Made by a program: the position numbers and the translations under genes | The notes under the pieces: model-generated | Told to the model about the DNA's origin: nothing | The model's database searches: none | The model's input: the letters and a program-made list of their open reading frames with translations, nothing else | Assembly: GCA_963752325.1 (NCBI GenBank) | Contig: CAVVXU010000004.1 | Location: forward strand, 573,549-637,548 | From: CAVTJL01 sp963752325 | Lineage (GTDB): Bacteria; Pseudomonadota; Alphaproteobacteria; Geminicoccales; Geminicoccaceae | Direction of reading: 5' to 3' | DNA: 64,000 nt | Shown: positions 52,311 to 60,573 of the stretch, in pieces | Numbering within the stretch: the stretch's first letter is position 1 | Layout: each line of letters starts with the position of its first letter

Positions 52311-53273
52311 ATGGCGGTCTACACTGATATCGACGATGCGGCGCTGCGTGATTTTCTGCTGGCTTACGACCTCGGTGAGGCGCGGGCGCTCGTGCCCATT
52401 CCCGAGGGCGTGGAGAACTCGAACTTTCGCCTCCAGACGACGCTCGGCCAGTTCATCCTGACGATCTACGAGCGCCGGGTCGATCCGCGGGATCTGCCTT
52501 TCTTTCTGGGCCTGATGCAGCATCTAGCGCAGCATGGGCTGCCATGTCCGCTGCCGGTTCAGGCTCGGGATGGAGCAGCGTTGCGGCAGCTTCGGGCCAA
52601 GCCTGCAGCGATCGTGACCTTTCTCGAGGGGCACGGGCCCCGGCGAATCTCCGTTGCCCGCTGCCGGGCCTTGGGTGAGGTGCTGGGCGCCCTGCATCTG
52701 GCAGGCCGGGGCTTTCAGCTCCGACGCGCCAACGCGCTCTCCATCCCAGGGTGGCGGTCTCTCTTTGATGGCTGCCGAGGCGAGGCGGATACAGTAGCCC
52801 CCGGTCTGGAGCGGGAGCTGGGCGAGGAGCTCGAGACACTGGCAAGTGTTTGGCCGCGGGATCTGCCCGAGGGCGTGATCCATGCCGACCTCTTCCCGGA
52901 CAATGTCTTCTTCGAGGCCGACGGCATCACCGGTGTCATCGACTTCTACTTCGCCTGCAACGACTTTCTCGCCTACGACCTTGCCATCTGCCTGAATGCT
53001 TGGTGCTTCGAGGATGACATTGCCTTCAACGTCACCAAGGGCCGGGCGTTGCTCGAGGGCTATCAGAGCCGGCGCTCGCTCTCCGATGCGGAGAAGGTTG
53101 CGCTGCCCGTGTTGGCTCGGGGCTCGGCCCTGCGCTTTTTGATGACCAGGCTCTACGACTGGATCCACCGCGTCGATGGCGCCCTGGTGCGGCCCAAGGA
53201 TCCGCTCGAGTATCTTCGCAAGCTGCGCTTCCACCGCGGGATCGAGGGAAGCGAGGCCTATGGCCTCGGGTGA
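52311..53273 (+). CDS. thrB: Homoserine kinase (aminoglycoside-phosphotransferase fold)
   Basis: 320 residues, ThrB type II as in alphaproteobacteria and pseudomonads. Phosphorylates homoserine for threonine synthase. MAVYTDIDDAALRDFLLAYD and LVPIPEGVENSNFRLQTTLG open the protein. The catalytic loop is GVIHADLFPDNVFF and the metal Asp is in GVIDFYFACNDFLAYDLAI. Also QFILTIYERRVDPRDLPFFL and RKLRFHRGIEG-like text at the end. It overlaps rnhA by 14 bases. Confidence 0.94.
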   Translation: MAVYTDIDDAALRDFLLAYDLGEARALVPIPEGVENSNFRLQTTLGQFILTIYERRVDPRDLPFFLGLMQHLAQHGLPCPLPVQARDGAALRQLRAKPAAIVTFLEGHGPRRISVARCRALGEVLGALHLAGRGFQLRRANALSIPGWRSLFDGCRGEADTVAPGLERELGEELETLASVWPRDLPEGVIHADLFPDNVFFEADGITGVIDFYFACNDFLAYDLAICLNAWCFEDDIAFNVTKGRALLEGYQSRRSLSDAEKVALPVLARGSALRFLMTRLYDWIHRVDGALVRPKDPLEYLRKLRFHRGIEGSEAYGLG

Positions 53274-53724
53274 CGATCGTGTCGAGATCCACACGGATGG
53301 CGCCTGCAGCGGGAATCCCGGCCCGGGTGGCTGGGCCGCGATCTTGAGCTGGCGCGGCCGCGAGCGCGAGCTCAGCGGCGCCGAGCCCTTGACGACCAAC
53401 AACCGGATGGAGCTGGCGGCGGCCATAGAGGCTCTGGCCAGCCTGAAGCGGCCCATGCAGGTGCGCCTGTTCACCGACAGCGACTATCTGCGCAAGGGTA
53501 TCACCACTTGGCTCCCCGGCTGGAAAGCGCGAGGGTGGCGGACTGCGAGCCGCCAACCCGTCAAGAACCGGGATCTCTGGGAACGTCTGGATGCGGCGGC
53601 CGCCCCGCATGAGGTCGAGTGGTGCTGGCTCAAGGGGCATGCGGGCCACGAGCTCAATGAGCGGGCGGACGCGCTCGCTCGGGCTGCCATCACCGAGCTC
53701 CGGAGCGGGCGCGGCAAAGCATAG
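53260..53724 (+). CDS. rnhA: Ribonuclease HI
   Basis: 154 residues. Cuts the RNA of RNA-DNA hybrids. The DEDD residues are Asp in EIHTDGACSGNPGPGGWAAI, Glu in NNRMELAAAIEAL, Asp in RLFTDSDYLRKGI and Asp in HELNERADALARAAI; the catalytic His loop GHAGH is also there. The basic handle region KARGWRTASRQPVKNRDLWE is present. The ATG at 53260 overlaps thrB. A perfect 7-bp GC hairpin (53726-53743) follows the stop. Confidence 0.95.
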   Translation: MASGDDRVEIHTDGACSGNPGPGGWAAILSWRGRERELSGAEPLTTNNRMELAAAIEALASLKRPMQVRLFTDSDYLRKGITTWLPGWKARGWRTASRQPVKNRDLWERLDAAAAPHEVEWCWLKGHAGHELNERADALARAAITELRSGRGKA

Positions 53725-53725
53725 C

Positions 53726-53743
53726 CCGCGGCGAGCGCCGCGG
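53726..53743 (+). terminator. GC hairpin after rnhA
   Basis: CCGCGGC, loop GAGC, GCCGCGG: a perfect 7-bp stem 1 base after the rnhA stop. No T tract follows, so it may be a transcript-stabilising or weakly terminating element. Confidence 0.35.
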
Positions 53744-53772
53744 AGCGGTGTGATACAGGGTGCGAACGGGCC

Positions 53773-54168
53773 ATGGCGCGGCTGAGCATTCGTGTCGACC
53801 TCGACGCCGGACGGGCAGTTGGCCCGGGCAAGATCCGTCTCCTCGAGCTGATCGGCGAGCTGGGCTCGATCTCGGCGGCCGGCCGCGCTATGGCCATGTC
53901 GTATCGCCGAGCCTGGCTGCTCGTCGACCAGCTCAACAGCAGCTTTGCCGAGCCGGTGGTGGCCGCCCATCACGGGGGAACGAGCGGTGGCGGAGCGGTG
54001 CTGACCCCAAAGGGTCGGGAGATCGTTCAGCGCTATCGGCGCATCGTCAGCGATGCCGAGAGCGCAGCCGCCGCGGACCTCCTGGCCCTCGAGTCCGCGC
54101 TTGGCCAAGCTGCGCCATGCGGTCCTGCCGCCAGCGACGACCCGGATCGGGATATCAACGAGGACTGA
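53773..54168 (+). CDS. ModE-like winged-helix (LysR-type HTH) regulator
   Basis: 131 residues, an HTH domain only. LSIRVDLDAGRAVGPGKIRL, LLELIGELGSISAAGRAMAM, SYRRAWLLVDQLNSSFAEPV, then GGGAVLTPKGREIVQRYRRI: the pattern of the N-terminal domain of the molybdate regulator ModE and its stand-alone relatives. The molybdate-binding TOBE domains of ModE are missing, so ligand sensing, if any, differs. No molybdate transporter is nearby, although an ABC importer lies 470 bases downstream. ATG at 53773. Confidence 0.85.
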   Translation: MARLSIRVDLDAGRAVGPGKIRLLELIGELGSISAAGRAMAMSYRRAWLLVDQLNSSFAEPVVAAHHGGTSGGGAVLTPKGREIVQRYRRIVSDAESAAAADLLALESALGQAAPCGPAASDDPDRDINED

Positions 54169-54185
54169 CGGTGGCGCCTTCGCGG

Positions 54186-54518
54186 CTAGCCGGTCGCTTG
54201 GCTCGCCGCGAAGGCTGCTCTTTGCTCGGCGGTCGCCTCGCTTTGATGCCGCGCCTTCCACTCGTCATACGGCATGCCGTAAATGAGCTCACGGGCCTCC
54301 TCGTAGCTCATCGAGATCGCCCGGTCCTCGGCTGCCGCCCGGTACCACTTGGCGAGACAGTTCCGGCAGAAGCCCGCGAGGTTCATCAGGTCGATGTTCT
54401 GCACGTCGGCACGCTCGCGCAGATGCTCGACGAGCGTGCGGAACGCCGCCGCCTCGAGCTGGGTTCGTGTCTCCTCGTCCATCGCCTTCATCGTACGATC
54501 CTCGTCCTGCTCGCTCAT
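54186..54518 (-). CDS. DUF1244 family protein
   Basis: 110 residues. A nearly diagnostic run reads EAAAFRTLVEHLRERADVQN, IDLMNLAGFCRNCLAKWYRA and ISMSYEEARELIYGMPYDEW. DUF1244 is a small all-helical protein with a conserved Cys-x2-Cys, common in proteobacteria; function unknown. Two Met codons (MSEQDED and, 13 residues on, MDEETRTQ) could start it; the second is nearer the usual family length. It converges with the ModE-like gene and is divergent from the ABC importer. Confidence 0.9.
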   Translation of the reverse strand: MSEQDEDRTMKAMDEETRTQLEAAAFRTLVEHLRERADVQNIDLMNLAGFCRNCLAKWYRAAAEDRAISMSYEEARELIYGMPYDEWKARHQSEATAEQRAAFAASQATG

Positions 54519-54638
54519 GATGATGGGATGTAGGCGCCGGTGCGCCCATGCTCAACGAGACGGCCTTGCCCGGTGTCCAGCGACCGCCTAAGCCACCTGC
54601 TCGGGAAGCGCCTCGAACGAGGGGGAGGACGAAGAGCC

Positions 54639-55616
54639 ATGGCGTCTCGCGCCATAATTGCGATGAGGCTGCTCGCGGCTGCGGGCATTGCTGCCGCTGC
54701 GGCGATCTCGTCTGCCCGAGCCGACACCGTCACGGTGGCGGTGACGGCGATCGTCGAGCACCCGGCTCTGGACGCCGCCCGCGAGGGTGTGCGCGATGCC
54801 CTTGCCGCTGCGGGCTATCAGGAAGGCAAGAACCTGCGCTTCGAGTTCCAGTCGGCCCAGGGTCAGCCGGCGACTGCCGCTCAGATCGCTCGTCAGTTCG
54901 TCGGCATGGGGCCCACGGTGATCGTGCCGATATCGACCCCGTCCGCCCAGGCCGTGGTCGCGGCAACGAAGGATATTCCCGTCGTGTTCACGGCCGTCAC
55001 CGATCCGGTCGGCGCCGGCATCGTCAAGAGTCTCGAGAAGCCCGGCGGCAACGTGACCGGCGTGTCCGACCTCTCGCCGATCGCCCAGCATATCGATCTC
55101 ATCCGCGAGATCATGCCGTCCGCCAAGCGGATCGGTGTGGCCTACAATCCGGGTGAGGCCAACTCGGTGACCCTCCTCCGGATCTTCAAGGCCGATGCCG
55201 AGAAGCGGGGGCTGACCGTCGTCGAGGCCCCGGCCAGCCGTTCGGCGGACGTCCAGGCTGCGGCCCGCAGCCTCGTCGGCAAGGTCGACGCGATCTACGT
55301 GCCCACCGACAACACGGTCGTCTCCGCCTTGGAGGCGCTGCTCGGGGCTGCCGAGGAGGCGAAGCTGCCCGTCTTCGCCGGCGATACGGACAGCGTGAAG
55401 CGGGGGGCAATCGCGACCATCGGCTTCGACTACTATCAGGTCGGGCGTCAGACGGGCGCCATCGTCCTCGAGGTGCTCAAAGGCAAGAAGCCCGGCGAGA
55501 TCCCGGTCCAGCGGGCGACGGGCACCGACCTCGTCGTCAATCCGAAGGCTGCCGCGCGGTTCGGCATAACGATCCCGGACGCCGTGCTGAAGCGTGCCAA
55601 GGAGGTTGTCGGCTGA
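54639..55616 (+). CDS. ABC transporter substrate-binding protein (TrpX/ABC_sub_bind type)
   Basis: 325 residues with a signal peptide (MRLLAAAGIAAAAAISSARA). The ABC_sub_bind fold is clear: VAVTAIVEHPALDAAREGVR, FVGMGPTVIVPISTPSAQAV, IPVVFTAVTDPVGAGIVKSL, GGNVTGVSDLSPIAQHIDLI, RIGVAYNPGEANSV, VDAIYVPTDNTVVSALEALL and VFAGDTDSVKRGAIATIGFD. Homologues (TrpX) serve tryptophan or peptide import; the ligand is not predictable. It is followed by a permease and an ATPase, a complete importer. ATG at 54639; the frame extends upstream without homology. Confidence 0.92.
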   Translation: MASRAIIAMRLLAAAGIAAAAAISSARADTVTVAVTAIVEHPALDAAREGVRDALAAAGYQEGKNLRFEFQSAQGQPATAAQIARQFVGMGPTVIVPISTPSAQAVVAATKDIPVVFTAVTDPVGAGIVKSLEKPGGNVTGVSDLSPIAQHIDLIREIMPSAKRIGVAYNPGEANSVTLLRIFKADAEKRGLTVVEAPASRSADVQAAARSLVGKVDAIYVPTDNTVVSALEALLGAAEEAKLPVFAGDTDSVKRGAIATIGFDYYQVGRQTGAIVLEVLKGKKPGEIPVQRATGTDLVVNPKAAARFGITIPDAVLKRAKEVVG

Positions 55617-55635
55617 GCAGCCGGCGCTCGCGCCG

Positions 55636-56535
55636 ATGAGCCTCACGGCGTTCCTCGGCGCCATCGAGCTGGGGCTCGTCTATGCGCTCGTCGGCCAGGG
55701 GGTGTTTCTCTCCTTCCGGGTCCTGAGCTTTCCTGATCTCACGGTGGACGGCAGCTTTCCGCTGGGCGCTGCCGTGGCAGCAAGCCTCATCGTCACCGGC
55801 ACCGATCCCTTCGTCGCCACGGTCGCCGCGATCCTCGCCGGTGCGGTGGCCGGCCTCGTCACCGCGTGGCTCAACGTCCGCTTCGGAATCCTCCACCTGC
55901 TCGCGAGCATCCTCGTGATGATCGCGCTGTTCTCGATCAACATCCGGATCATGGGCCGACCGAATGTGGCCCTGCTCAACCAGGCCTCGGTCCTGAGCCC
56001 CTTTCAGGGCCTCGGCCTGTCCGATCTTTGGCTCCGCCCACTGCTGATTGGCGTCGTCGTGCTGGTGGCAACCGGCTGCCTCGGCCGGTTCCTGCTCTCT
56101 GAGACGGGGCTTGCGATGCGGGCGGTCGGCGCCAATCCGCGTATGGCGCGGGCAAATGGGATAGCGCCGGGCCGCGTGATCTGCCTCGGCATGGCGATCT
56201 CCAACGCGCTCGTCGCCCTCGCAGGGGCGCTCTTTGCCCAGACCAACGGCTTCGCCGACGTCACGATGGGTCTGGGCACCATCGTGGTGGGGCTCGCGGC
56301 GGTCATCCTGGGCGAGACTTTGATCCGGACGCGGAGCATCTGGCTGATGCTCGTCGGCTGCGTCCTCGGCTCCATCCTCTACAGGCTGGCCATCGCCTTC
56401 GCTCTCGACCTCGACGTCCTGGGCCTGCAGGCCTCCGACCTCAACCTCGTCACGGCCGTGCTCGTCGGTGTCGCCCTGCTGCTACCGTCCATGCGCGACA
56501 CGCTGAGCGCGCGGCGCTCGAGGCAGCGCGCGTGA
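55636..56535 (+). CDS. ABC transporter permease (BPD_transp_2 type)
   Basis: 299 residues with about eight membrane spans. Family text: LGLVYALVGQGVFLSFRVLS, FPDLTVDGSFPLGAAVAASL, GLVTAWLNVRFGILHLLASI, RAVGANPRMARANGI and MGLGTIVVGLAAVILGETLI. It is of the branched-chain/sugar-type permease fold paired with TrpX-like binding proteins. The start MSLTAFLGAIELGL lies 20 bases after the substrate-binding gene, and its end overlaps the ATPase gene by 4 bases (GTGA). Confidence 0.92.
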   Translation: MSLTAFLGAIELGLVYALVGQGVFLSFRVLSFPDLTVDGSFPLGAAVAASLIVTGTDPFVATVAAILAGAVAGLVTAWLNVRFGILHLLASILVMIALFSINIRIMGRPNVALLNQASVLSPFQGLGLSDLWLRPLLIGVVVLVATGCLGRFLLSETGLAMRAVGANPRMARANGIAPGRVICLGMAISNALVALAGALFAQTNGFADVTMGLGTIVVGLAAVILGETLIRTRSIWLMLVGCVLGSILYRLAIAFALDLDVLGLQASDLNLVTAVLVGVALLLPSMRDTLSARRSRQRA

Positions 56536-57326
56536 TCCGGCTCGAGGGGGTCCACGTGACCTTCGGGCGGGGCACGCCGCTTGAGACCAGGGCGCTGCGA
56601 GGCGTCGACCTGGTGATCCAGGAAGGCGAGCTGGTCACGGTGATCGGCTCGAATGGCGCTGGCAAATCGACCCTTCTGGGTGCTCTCACCGGCGACGCCG
56701 AGGTCGAGCGCGGGCGCATCCTGATCGGTGAGACCGACGTGACGCGGTGGGGCGCCGCCGCTCGGGCAGGTCTTGTCGCCCGGGTATTCCAAGACCCGCT
56801 GGCCGGCACCTGCGACGCTCTCTCGATCGAGGAGAACCTGGCGCTTGCCTTGGCGCGAGGCCGCCGCCGCGGTCTTGGTCGGGCGCTCGATGTGAGCCGG
56901 CGCGAGCTGTTTCGCAGCCGGCTCGCCGATCTGGGCCTGGGCCTGGAACGGCGTCTGCATGATCCGATCGGCGCCCTGTCGGGTGGGCAGCGTCAGGCGC
57001 TGAGCCTCGTGATGGCGACGCTGGCGGATATGAAGATCCTTCTCTTGGACGAGCACACGGCCGCGCTCGACCCACGAACTGCCGCCTTCGTCCTCGAGCT
57101 CACCGATCGCTTCGTCAAGGAGCGGGGCCTCACGACGCTCATGGTCACGCACTCCATGCGCCAGGCGCTCGATCATGGCACCCGAACCGTGATGCTGCAC
57201 GAGGGTCGCATCGCCTTCGATCTCGCGGGGTCGGAGCGGCAGGGCCTCGACGTTCCCGATCTTGTGGCGCTCTTTCATCGATCCGACGCGGGCACACTCG
57301 ACGACGACCGCCTGCTGATCGGCTGA
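56532..57326 (+). CDS. ABC transporter ATP-binding protein
   Basis: 264 residues. Walker A GSNGAGKST near residue 36, signature LSGGQRQALSLVMATLADM, Walker B ILLLDEHTAALDP and the H-loop MVTHSMRQALDHG. All ATPase motifs are intact. Its text (GDAEVERGRILIGETDVTRW, VFQDPLAGTCDALSIEENLA) is of the YvrO/TrpZ-like type that pairs with the preceding permease. GTG start overlapping the permease stop. It ends the three-gene importer operon and converges with the N-formylglutamate amidohydrolase gene. Confidence 0.93.
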   Translation: MIRLEGVHVTFGRGTPLETRALRGVDLVIQEGELVTVIGSNGAGKSTLLGALTGDAEVERGRILIGETDVTRWGAAARAGLVARVFQDPLAGTCDALSIEENLALALARGRRRGLGRALDVSRRELFRSRLADLGLGLERRLHDPIGALSGGQRQALSLVMATLADMKILLLDEHTAALDPRTAAFVLELTDRFVKERGLTTLMVTHSMRQALDHGTRTVMLHEGRIAFDLAGSERQGLDVPDLVALFHRSDAGTLDDDRLLIG

Positions 57327-57377
57327 ACGCCGACGCCAGACCCGGCGGCTCGATCAGAGCGGCGGGCGAGGCGTCCT

Positions 57378-58217
57378 TCAGCGGGGCGAGATGAGCCCCC
57401 GCGGCCTGCGCCAGGGCTGCCCTCCGGTGAGCGGGCCGGTGAACGATCTGTAGAGCTCGGTGCTGGCAAGCGGCTCGCTTAGAACACCGCCCAGGATCTC
57501 GGCGTAGCGCTCGGCCTCGGCCGTGACGTCAATCTCGTCCTGGCGCAGCTCGATCATGAGGTGCGGGAGGCGGCCGCGCTGGGCATGGAACTCGATCGTG
57601 AAGCCGAACTCCTCGAGCCCCGAATAGGGCTGGTTGTCACCGATGCAGAGATCGGTGCGCTGCTGCAGGGCGGCGAGGACGTGCGTCGAGAGCCTGCGAT
57701 CGACACGCCAGAGGATCCCGATCTGCCACGGCCGGTCTCGTCCGGCCATCCGCGGGGTGAAGCTGTGCACGGCGATGATCGCCGGCACGCGGCCCGATCG
57801 GCGAAAGGCTGCGATCCGCCGGGCGACGGCACGATGGTAGGGCAGGAAGTAGCGCTGGCAGCGCCTGAGCGCCTCTTCGGGAGAGAGCGAGGCGTTGCCG
57901 GGCACCACGCAGCCGTCGCTGATCGTCGGGATCGAGGTCGCTGTCCTCGGTCGTCGGTTCGGATCGATGACGAGCCGCGAGCAGTGGTTGAGGAATGCCG
58001 GCGCGTCCAGGATATCGGCCAGCCGTCGCGTCACCTCGGCAGCGCCGATGTCCCAGCCTATGTGCCGGGTGAGCTCTGCCTTCCCGAGACCCAGATTCTG
58101 GAGCTCCGGTGGAACCTCGTGGCCGGCGTGGTCGCACAGGAGCAGAATTGATGAGCGCCCCTCCGGACGGGCGTGCTCGACAAACGGCGCTTCCGGCAGC
58201 CTTCTCGACGTCTGCAT
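57378..58217 (-). CDS. N-formylglutamate amidohydrolase family protein
   Basis: 279 residues. Hydrolyses N-formylglutamate or similar N-acyl amino acids (zinc enzyme). Recognisable parts: LLLCDHAGHEVPPELQNLGL (metal-ligand region), HIGWDIGAAEVTRRLADILD, NHCSRLVIDPNRRPRTATSI, AIIAVHSFTPRMAGRDRPWQ, IGILWRVDRRLSTHVLAAL and FTIEFHAQRGRLPHLMIELR with QDEI. No hut genes are nearby, so a role outside histidine breakdown is possible. Intact. Confidence 0.9.
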   Translation of the reverse strand: MQTSRRLPEAPFVEHARPEGRSSILLLCDHAGHEVPPELQNLGLGKAELTRHIGWDIGAAEVTRRLADILDAPAFLNHCSRLVIDPNRRPRTATSIPTISDGCVVPGNASLSPEEALRRCQRYFLPYHRAVARRIAAFRRSGRVPAIIAVHSFTPRMAGRDRPWQIGILWRVDRRLSTHVLAALQQRTDLCIGDNQPYSGLEEFGFTIEFHAQRGRLPHLMIELRQDEIDVTAEAERYAEILGGVLSEPLASTELYRSFTGPLTGGQPWRRPRGLISPR

Positions 58218-58379
58218 GGACGGTGCTTAGGGCAGGATGCGGCGGGGCGGAAGTGACATGGGCGACACGCTGCTATCTGGATGGCGTCATCTGCGCAGTT
58301 GACTCGCCGGGCCCGTGTGCCGTCTTGTCAGCGACGAGCGCTATGGTTGAGCGATGGGGTTGTATTGCGGAACAGGCGC

Positions 58380-58907
58380 GTGGTGCTGCGGCGAACGGGC
58401 GCGACCCGGCGACGTGTTCTTCTGGCGGGAGCGGTCGGGCTTGTAGGGGTGGCGCCGGAAGCAGCGCAGGCCCAGGGCATCGTCAGGGCCGACCGGGTTC
58501 TGGTGCTGAAGCGGCAGCGTCGGCTGTTCCTGATGCGTGGCGGCGAGACGCTGCACAGCTTCCGCTGCGCCCTCGGCTCTCGTCCCTACGGGCCCAAGGT
58601 TCGGGAGGGCGACGGGCGCACGCCCGAGGGCAGCTATGTGATCAGCGCCTTCCTGCCGCATAGTGAGTTCTATCGGGCCGTGCAGATCTCTTATCCCAAC
58701 GGGGAGGATCTGGCCCGGGCCGCCACCCTCGGGGTTCCACCGGGCGGCCGGATTATGATCCACGGCCTGGACCCGGCCCTTCAGGGCCGAGCCGCCTATC
58801 ATTGGATGTTCAATTGGACGAATGGCTGCGTCGCCGTGACCGACCCGCAGATGGATGTCGTCTGGCAGAGTGTGGACATCGGTACGCCGGTCGAGATCGC
58901 CCCTTGA
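58380..58907 (+). CDS. L,D-transpeptidase (YkuD domain)
   Basis: About 175 residues. GTG start at 58380 (VVLRRTGATRRRVLLAGAVG), giving an Arg-rich, possibly Tat-type signal. The YkuD domain has LKRQRRLFLMRGGETLHSFR, LGSRPYGPKVREGDGRTPEG, the catalytic His in RIMIHGLDP and Cys in NWTNGCVAVTD. Predicted to make 3-3 crosslinks or attach proteins to peptidoglycan in the periplasm. The frame extends upstream to 58281 without homology. A second transpeptidase gene lies 540 bases downstream, beyond the Lpp-like gene. Confidence 0.87.
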   Translation: MVLRRTGATRRRVLLAGAVGLVGVAPEAAQAQGIVRADRVLVLKRQRRLFLMRGGETLHSFRCALGSRPYGPKVREGDGRTPEGSYVISAFLPHSEFYRAVQISYPNGEDLARAATLGVPPGGRIMIHGLDPALQGRAAYHWMFNWTNGCVAVTDPQMDVVWQSVDIGTPVEIAP

Positions 58908-59029
58908 GAGCCGGAACCCTTCACGTGCCTGAGCCGGCGTCTATAATCCCTGCCCTTCCGGGACGGATCGGCCGCGAAGGCTGGTCTTGAGAGCTCGGTG
59001 ATCTGAGGTGCCCTTTGGGGAGATTTTCA

Positions 59030-59284
59030 ATGCGGAAGTTGTGGACCCTTGCGGTGATCGCACCGCTGGCTCTCGTGGCCGGCTGCGCCACCAAGGGGGA
59101 CGTCGATTCCCTCCGTCAGGAGATCGCTAGCGTCCGTGCCACCGCTGAGGCAGCCGATCAGAAGGCGACCGCTGCGCAGGCGGCTGCCGAGAAGGCCGCT
59201 ACGGACGCCTCGAATGCTGCCCAGCAGGCGCAGATGGCAAGCGACAAGGCGGACCGGATCTTCCGCGAGGGTCTGCGGAAGTAG
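59030..59284 (+). CDS. lpp: Braun-type (Lpp-like) outer-membrane lipoprotein
   Basis: 84 residues. Lipoprotein signal MRKLWTLAVIAPLALVAGCA, with lipobox LVAGC. The mature part is a heptad-rich Ala coiled coil (KGDVDSLRQEIASVRATAEA and AAQAAAEKAATDASNAAQQA). It ends ADRIFREGLRK; the C-terminal Arg-Lys matches the tail by which Lpp is covalently bound to peptidoglycan by L,D-transpeptidases. Transpeptidase genes lie on both sides. A strong terminator follows, fitting an abundant single-gene transcript. Confidence 0.85.
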   Translation: MRKLWTLAVIAPLALVAGCATKGDVDSLRQEIASVRATAEAADQKATAAQAAAEKAATDASNAAQQAQMASDKADRIFREGLRK

Positions 59285-59300
59285 CACCCCTTCGACCTCT

Positions 59301-59352
59301 CCGGTCGCCACTGGCCCAGCCTGGCCGGTGGCGACCGGCTCTTCTCTTTCCA
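59301..59352 (+). terminator. Rho-independent terminator of lpp
   Basis: CCGGTCGCCAC (59301-59311) pairs with GTGGCGACCGG (59328-59338), an 11-bp stem, with partial pairing of the TGGCC bases inside; CTCTTCTCTTTCC follows. It starts 17 bases after the lpp-like stop and separates it from the next transpeptidase gene. Confidence 0.8.
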
Positions 59353-59445
59353 TCGGCGAATGCCGAGCCATCTCGTTGGCCAGGTGAGCAACGAGCGGCG
59401 CCACGGGCTTCCCTGTCACCCGTCCTTGGACCAAAGACCCGATAC

Positions 59446-60432
59446 ATGCAGCGACGCACCCTTCTGCGACTAGGTGCCTCGGCGCTCGTGACGTCCGCGC
59501 TTCCGCAGATGTCGCAGGCGGCCGGCGCTGCCGAGGGCGACATTGTGGGCGACCTCAGAGAGTGGGTGAGCGACGGAAAGACGACACTGCTCGATGTCGC
59601 TTGGCGAAACGATCTCGGCATCCTCGAGATCTCGGCGGCCAATCAGGGCGTGGACGTATGGTTGCCGGGCAGGGACCGGTTGATCCTGTTGCCGACGGCC
59701 CACGTCCTTCCGGACGCTCCTCGCGAGGGGATCGTCATCAACAAGGCCGAGCTGCGGCTCTACTACTATCCCAAGGACGGGCCGGCGGAGAGCCACGCAA
59801 TCGGCATCGGTCGCGAGGGCTTCGACACACCCGATGGCACCACGCGCATCGTGCGCAAGGCCAGGGCCCCGACCTGGTATCCGACGGTCAGCTCGCGCGA
59901 CGAGAAGCCATGGCTGCCGGGGGCTGTGCCGCCGGGGCCGGACAATCCATTGGGTGACTACGCCCTCTATCTCGGTTGGCCCGCCTATCTCATCCACAGC
60001 ACGAACAAGCCCTACGGTGTCGGCCGCTTCGTCAGCCATGGTTGCATTCGCATGTACCCCGACGCGATGGCCGGCCTCTTCCCCAGGGTGGCGGTACGGA
60101 CGCGGGTCACGGTCGTCGAGCAGCCGATCAAGCTCGGCTGGCGCGCCGGCGAGCTCTACATTCAGGTCTTTCCCGACGCGGAACAGCAGCGGGAGCTCGA
60201 GGAGCATTATCGCTTCGAGCCCAAGGCGCCCCCGGACGTCTCGGCGATGATAAGCGAGAAGGCCGGCCCGGAGGCGGACAGGATCGACTGGAGCGTTGTC
60301 CGAGCCGAGCTGATGAGCTGCCGCGCCGTGCCCATCAGGATCACCGGCGAGCGACGAGAGCTCGTCGGTGATGTGCTGATCGCTCCCAATCCGCTCTCGG
60401 CTGCCGGCGATCCCCTGACAGGACTTTATTGA
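59446..60432 (+). CDS. L,D-transpeptidase (ErfK/YbiS type)
   Basis: 328 residues. The N-terminus MQRRTLLRLGASALVTSALP is a probable signal peptide with Arg-Arg. A region resembling the start of YbiS/ErfK follows (NQGVDVWLPGRDRLILLPTA, GIVINKAELRLYYYP). The catalytic stretch is YLIHSTNKPYGVGRFVSHGC with IRMYP (H-x-n-SHGC-x-R). Also PLGDYALYLGWP. ErfK/YbiS-type enzymes are those that link Lpp to peptidoglycan, and the Lpp-like gene is directly upstream. Intact; C-terminal 80 residues have no family I recognise. Confidence 0.92.
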   Translation: MQRRTLLRLGASALVTSALPQMSQAAGAAEGDIVGDLREWVSDGKTTLLDVAWRNDLGILEISAANQGVDVWLPGRDRLILLPTAHVLPDAPREGIVINKAELRLYYYPKDGPAESHAIGIGREGFDTPDGTTRIVRKARAPTWYPTVSSRDEKPWLPGAVPPGPDNPLGDYALYLGWPAYLIHSTNKPYGVGRFVSHGCIRMYPDAMAGLFPRVAVRTRVTVVEQPIKLGWRAGELYIQVFPDAEQQRELEEHYRFEPKAPPDVSAMISEKAGPEADRIDWSVVRAELMSCRAVPIRITGERRELVGDVLIAPNPLSAAGDPLTGLY

Positions 60433-60573
60433 CCAACTCCATCGGCAGGGCGTTCCGGAAGCCTCGAGGATGACGTGCTGTATCTTGCGTGCAAAGACCG
60501 GGGGCGGTGGCTCCTGGTAGGGGCCAAGGAGCCGAGCCGGGCCAGCCCATCGGTCGACGACGGCTCCGATCCG

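Noticed and set aside
53773..54168. Calling this gene modE
   Set aside because: Only the HTH domain is present and no molybdate-binding domain or transporter is nearby, so only ModE-like is justified.
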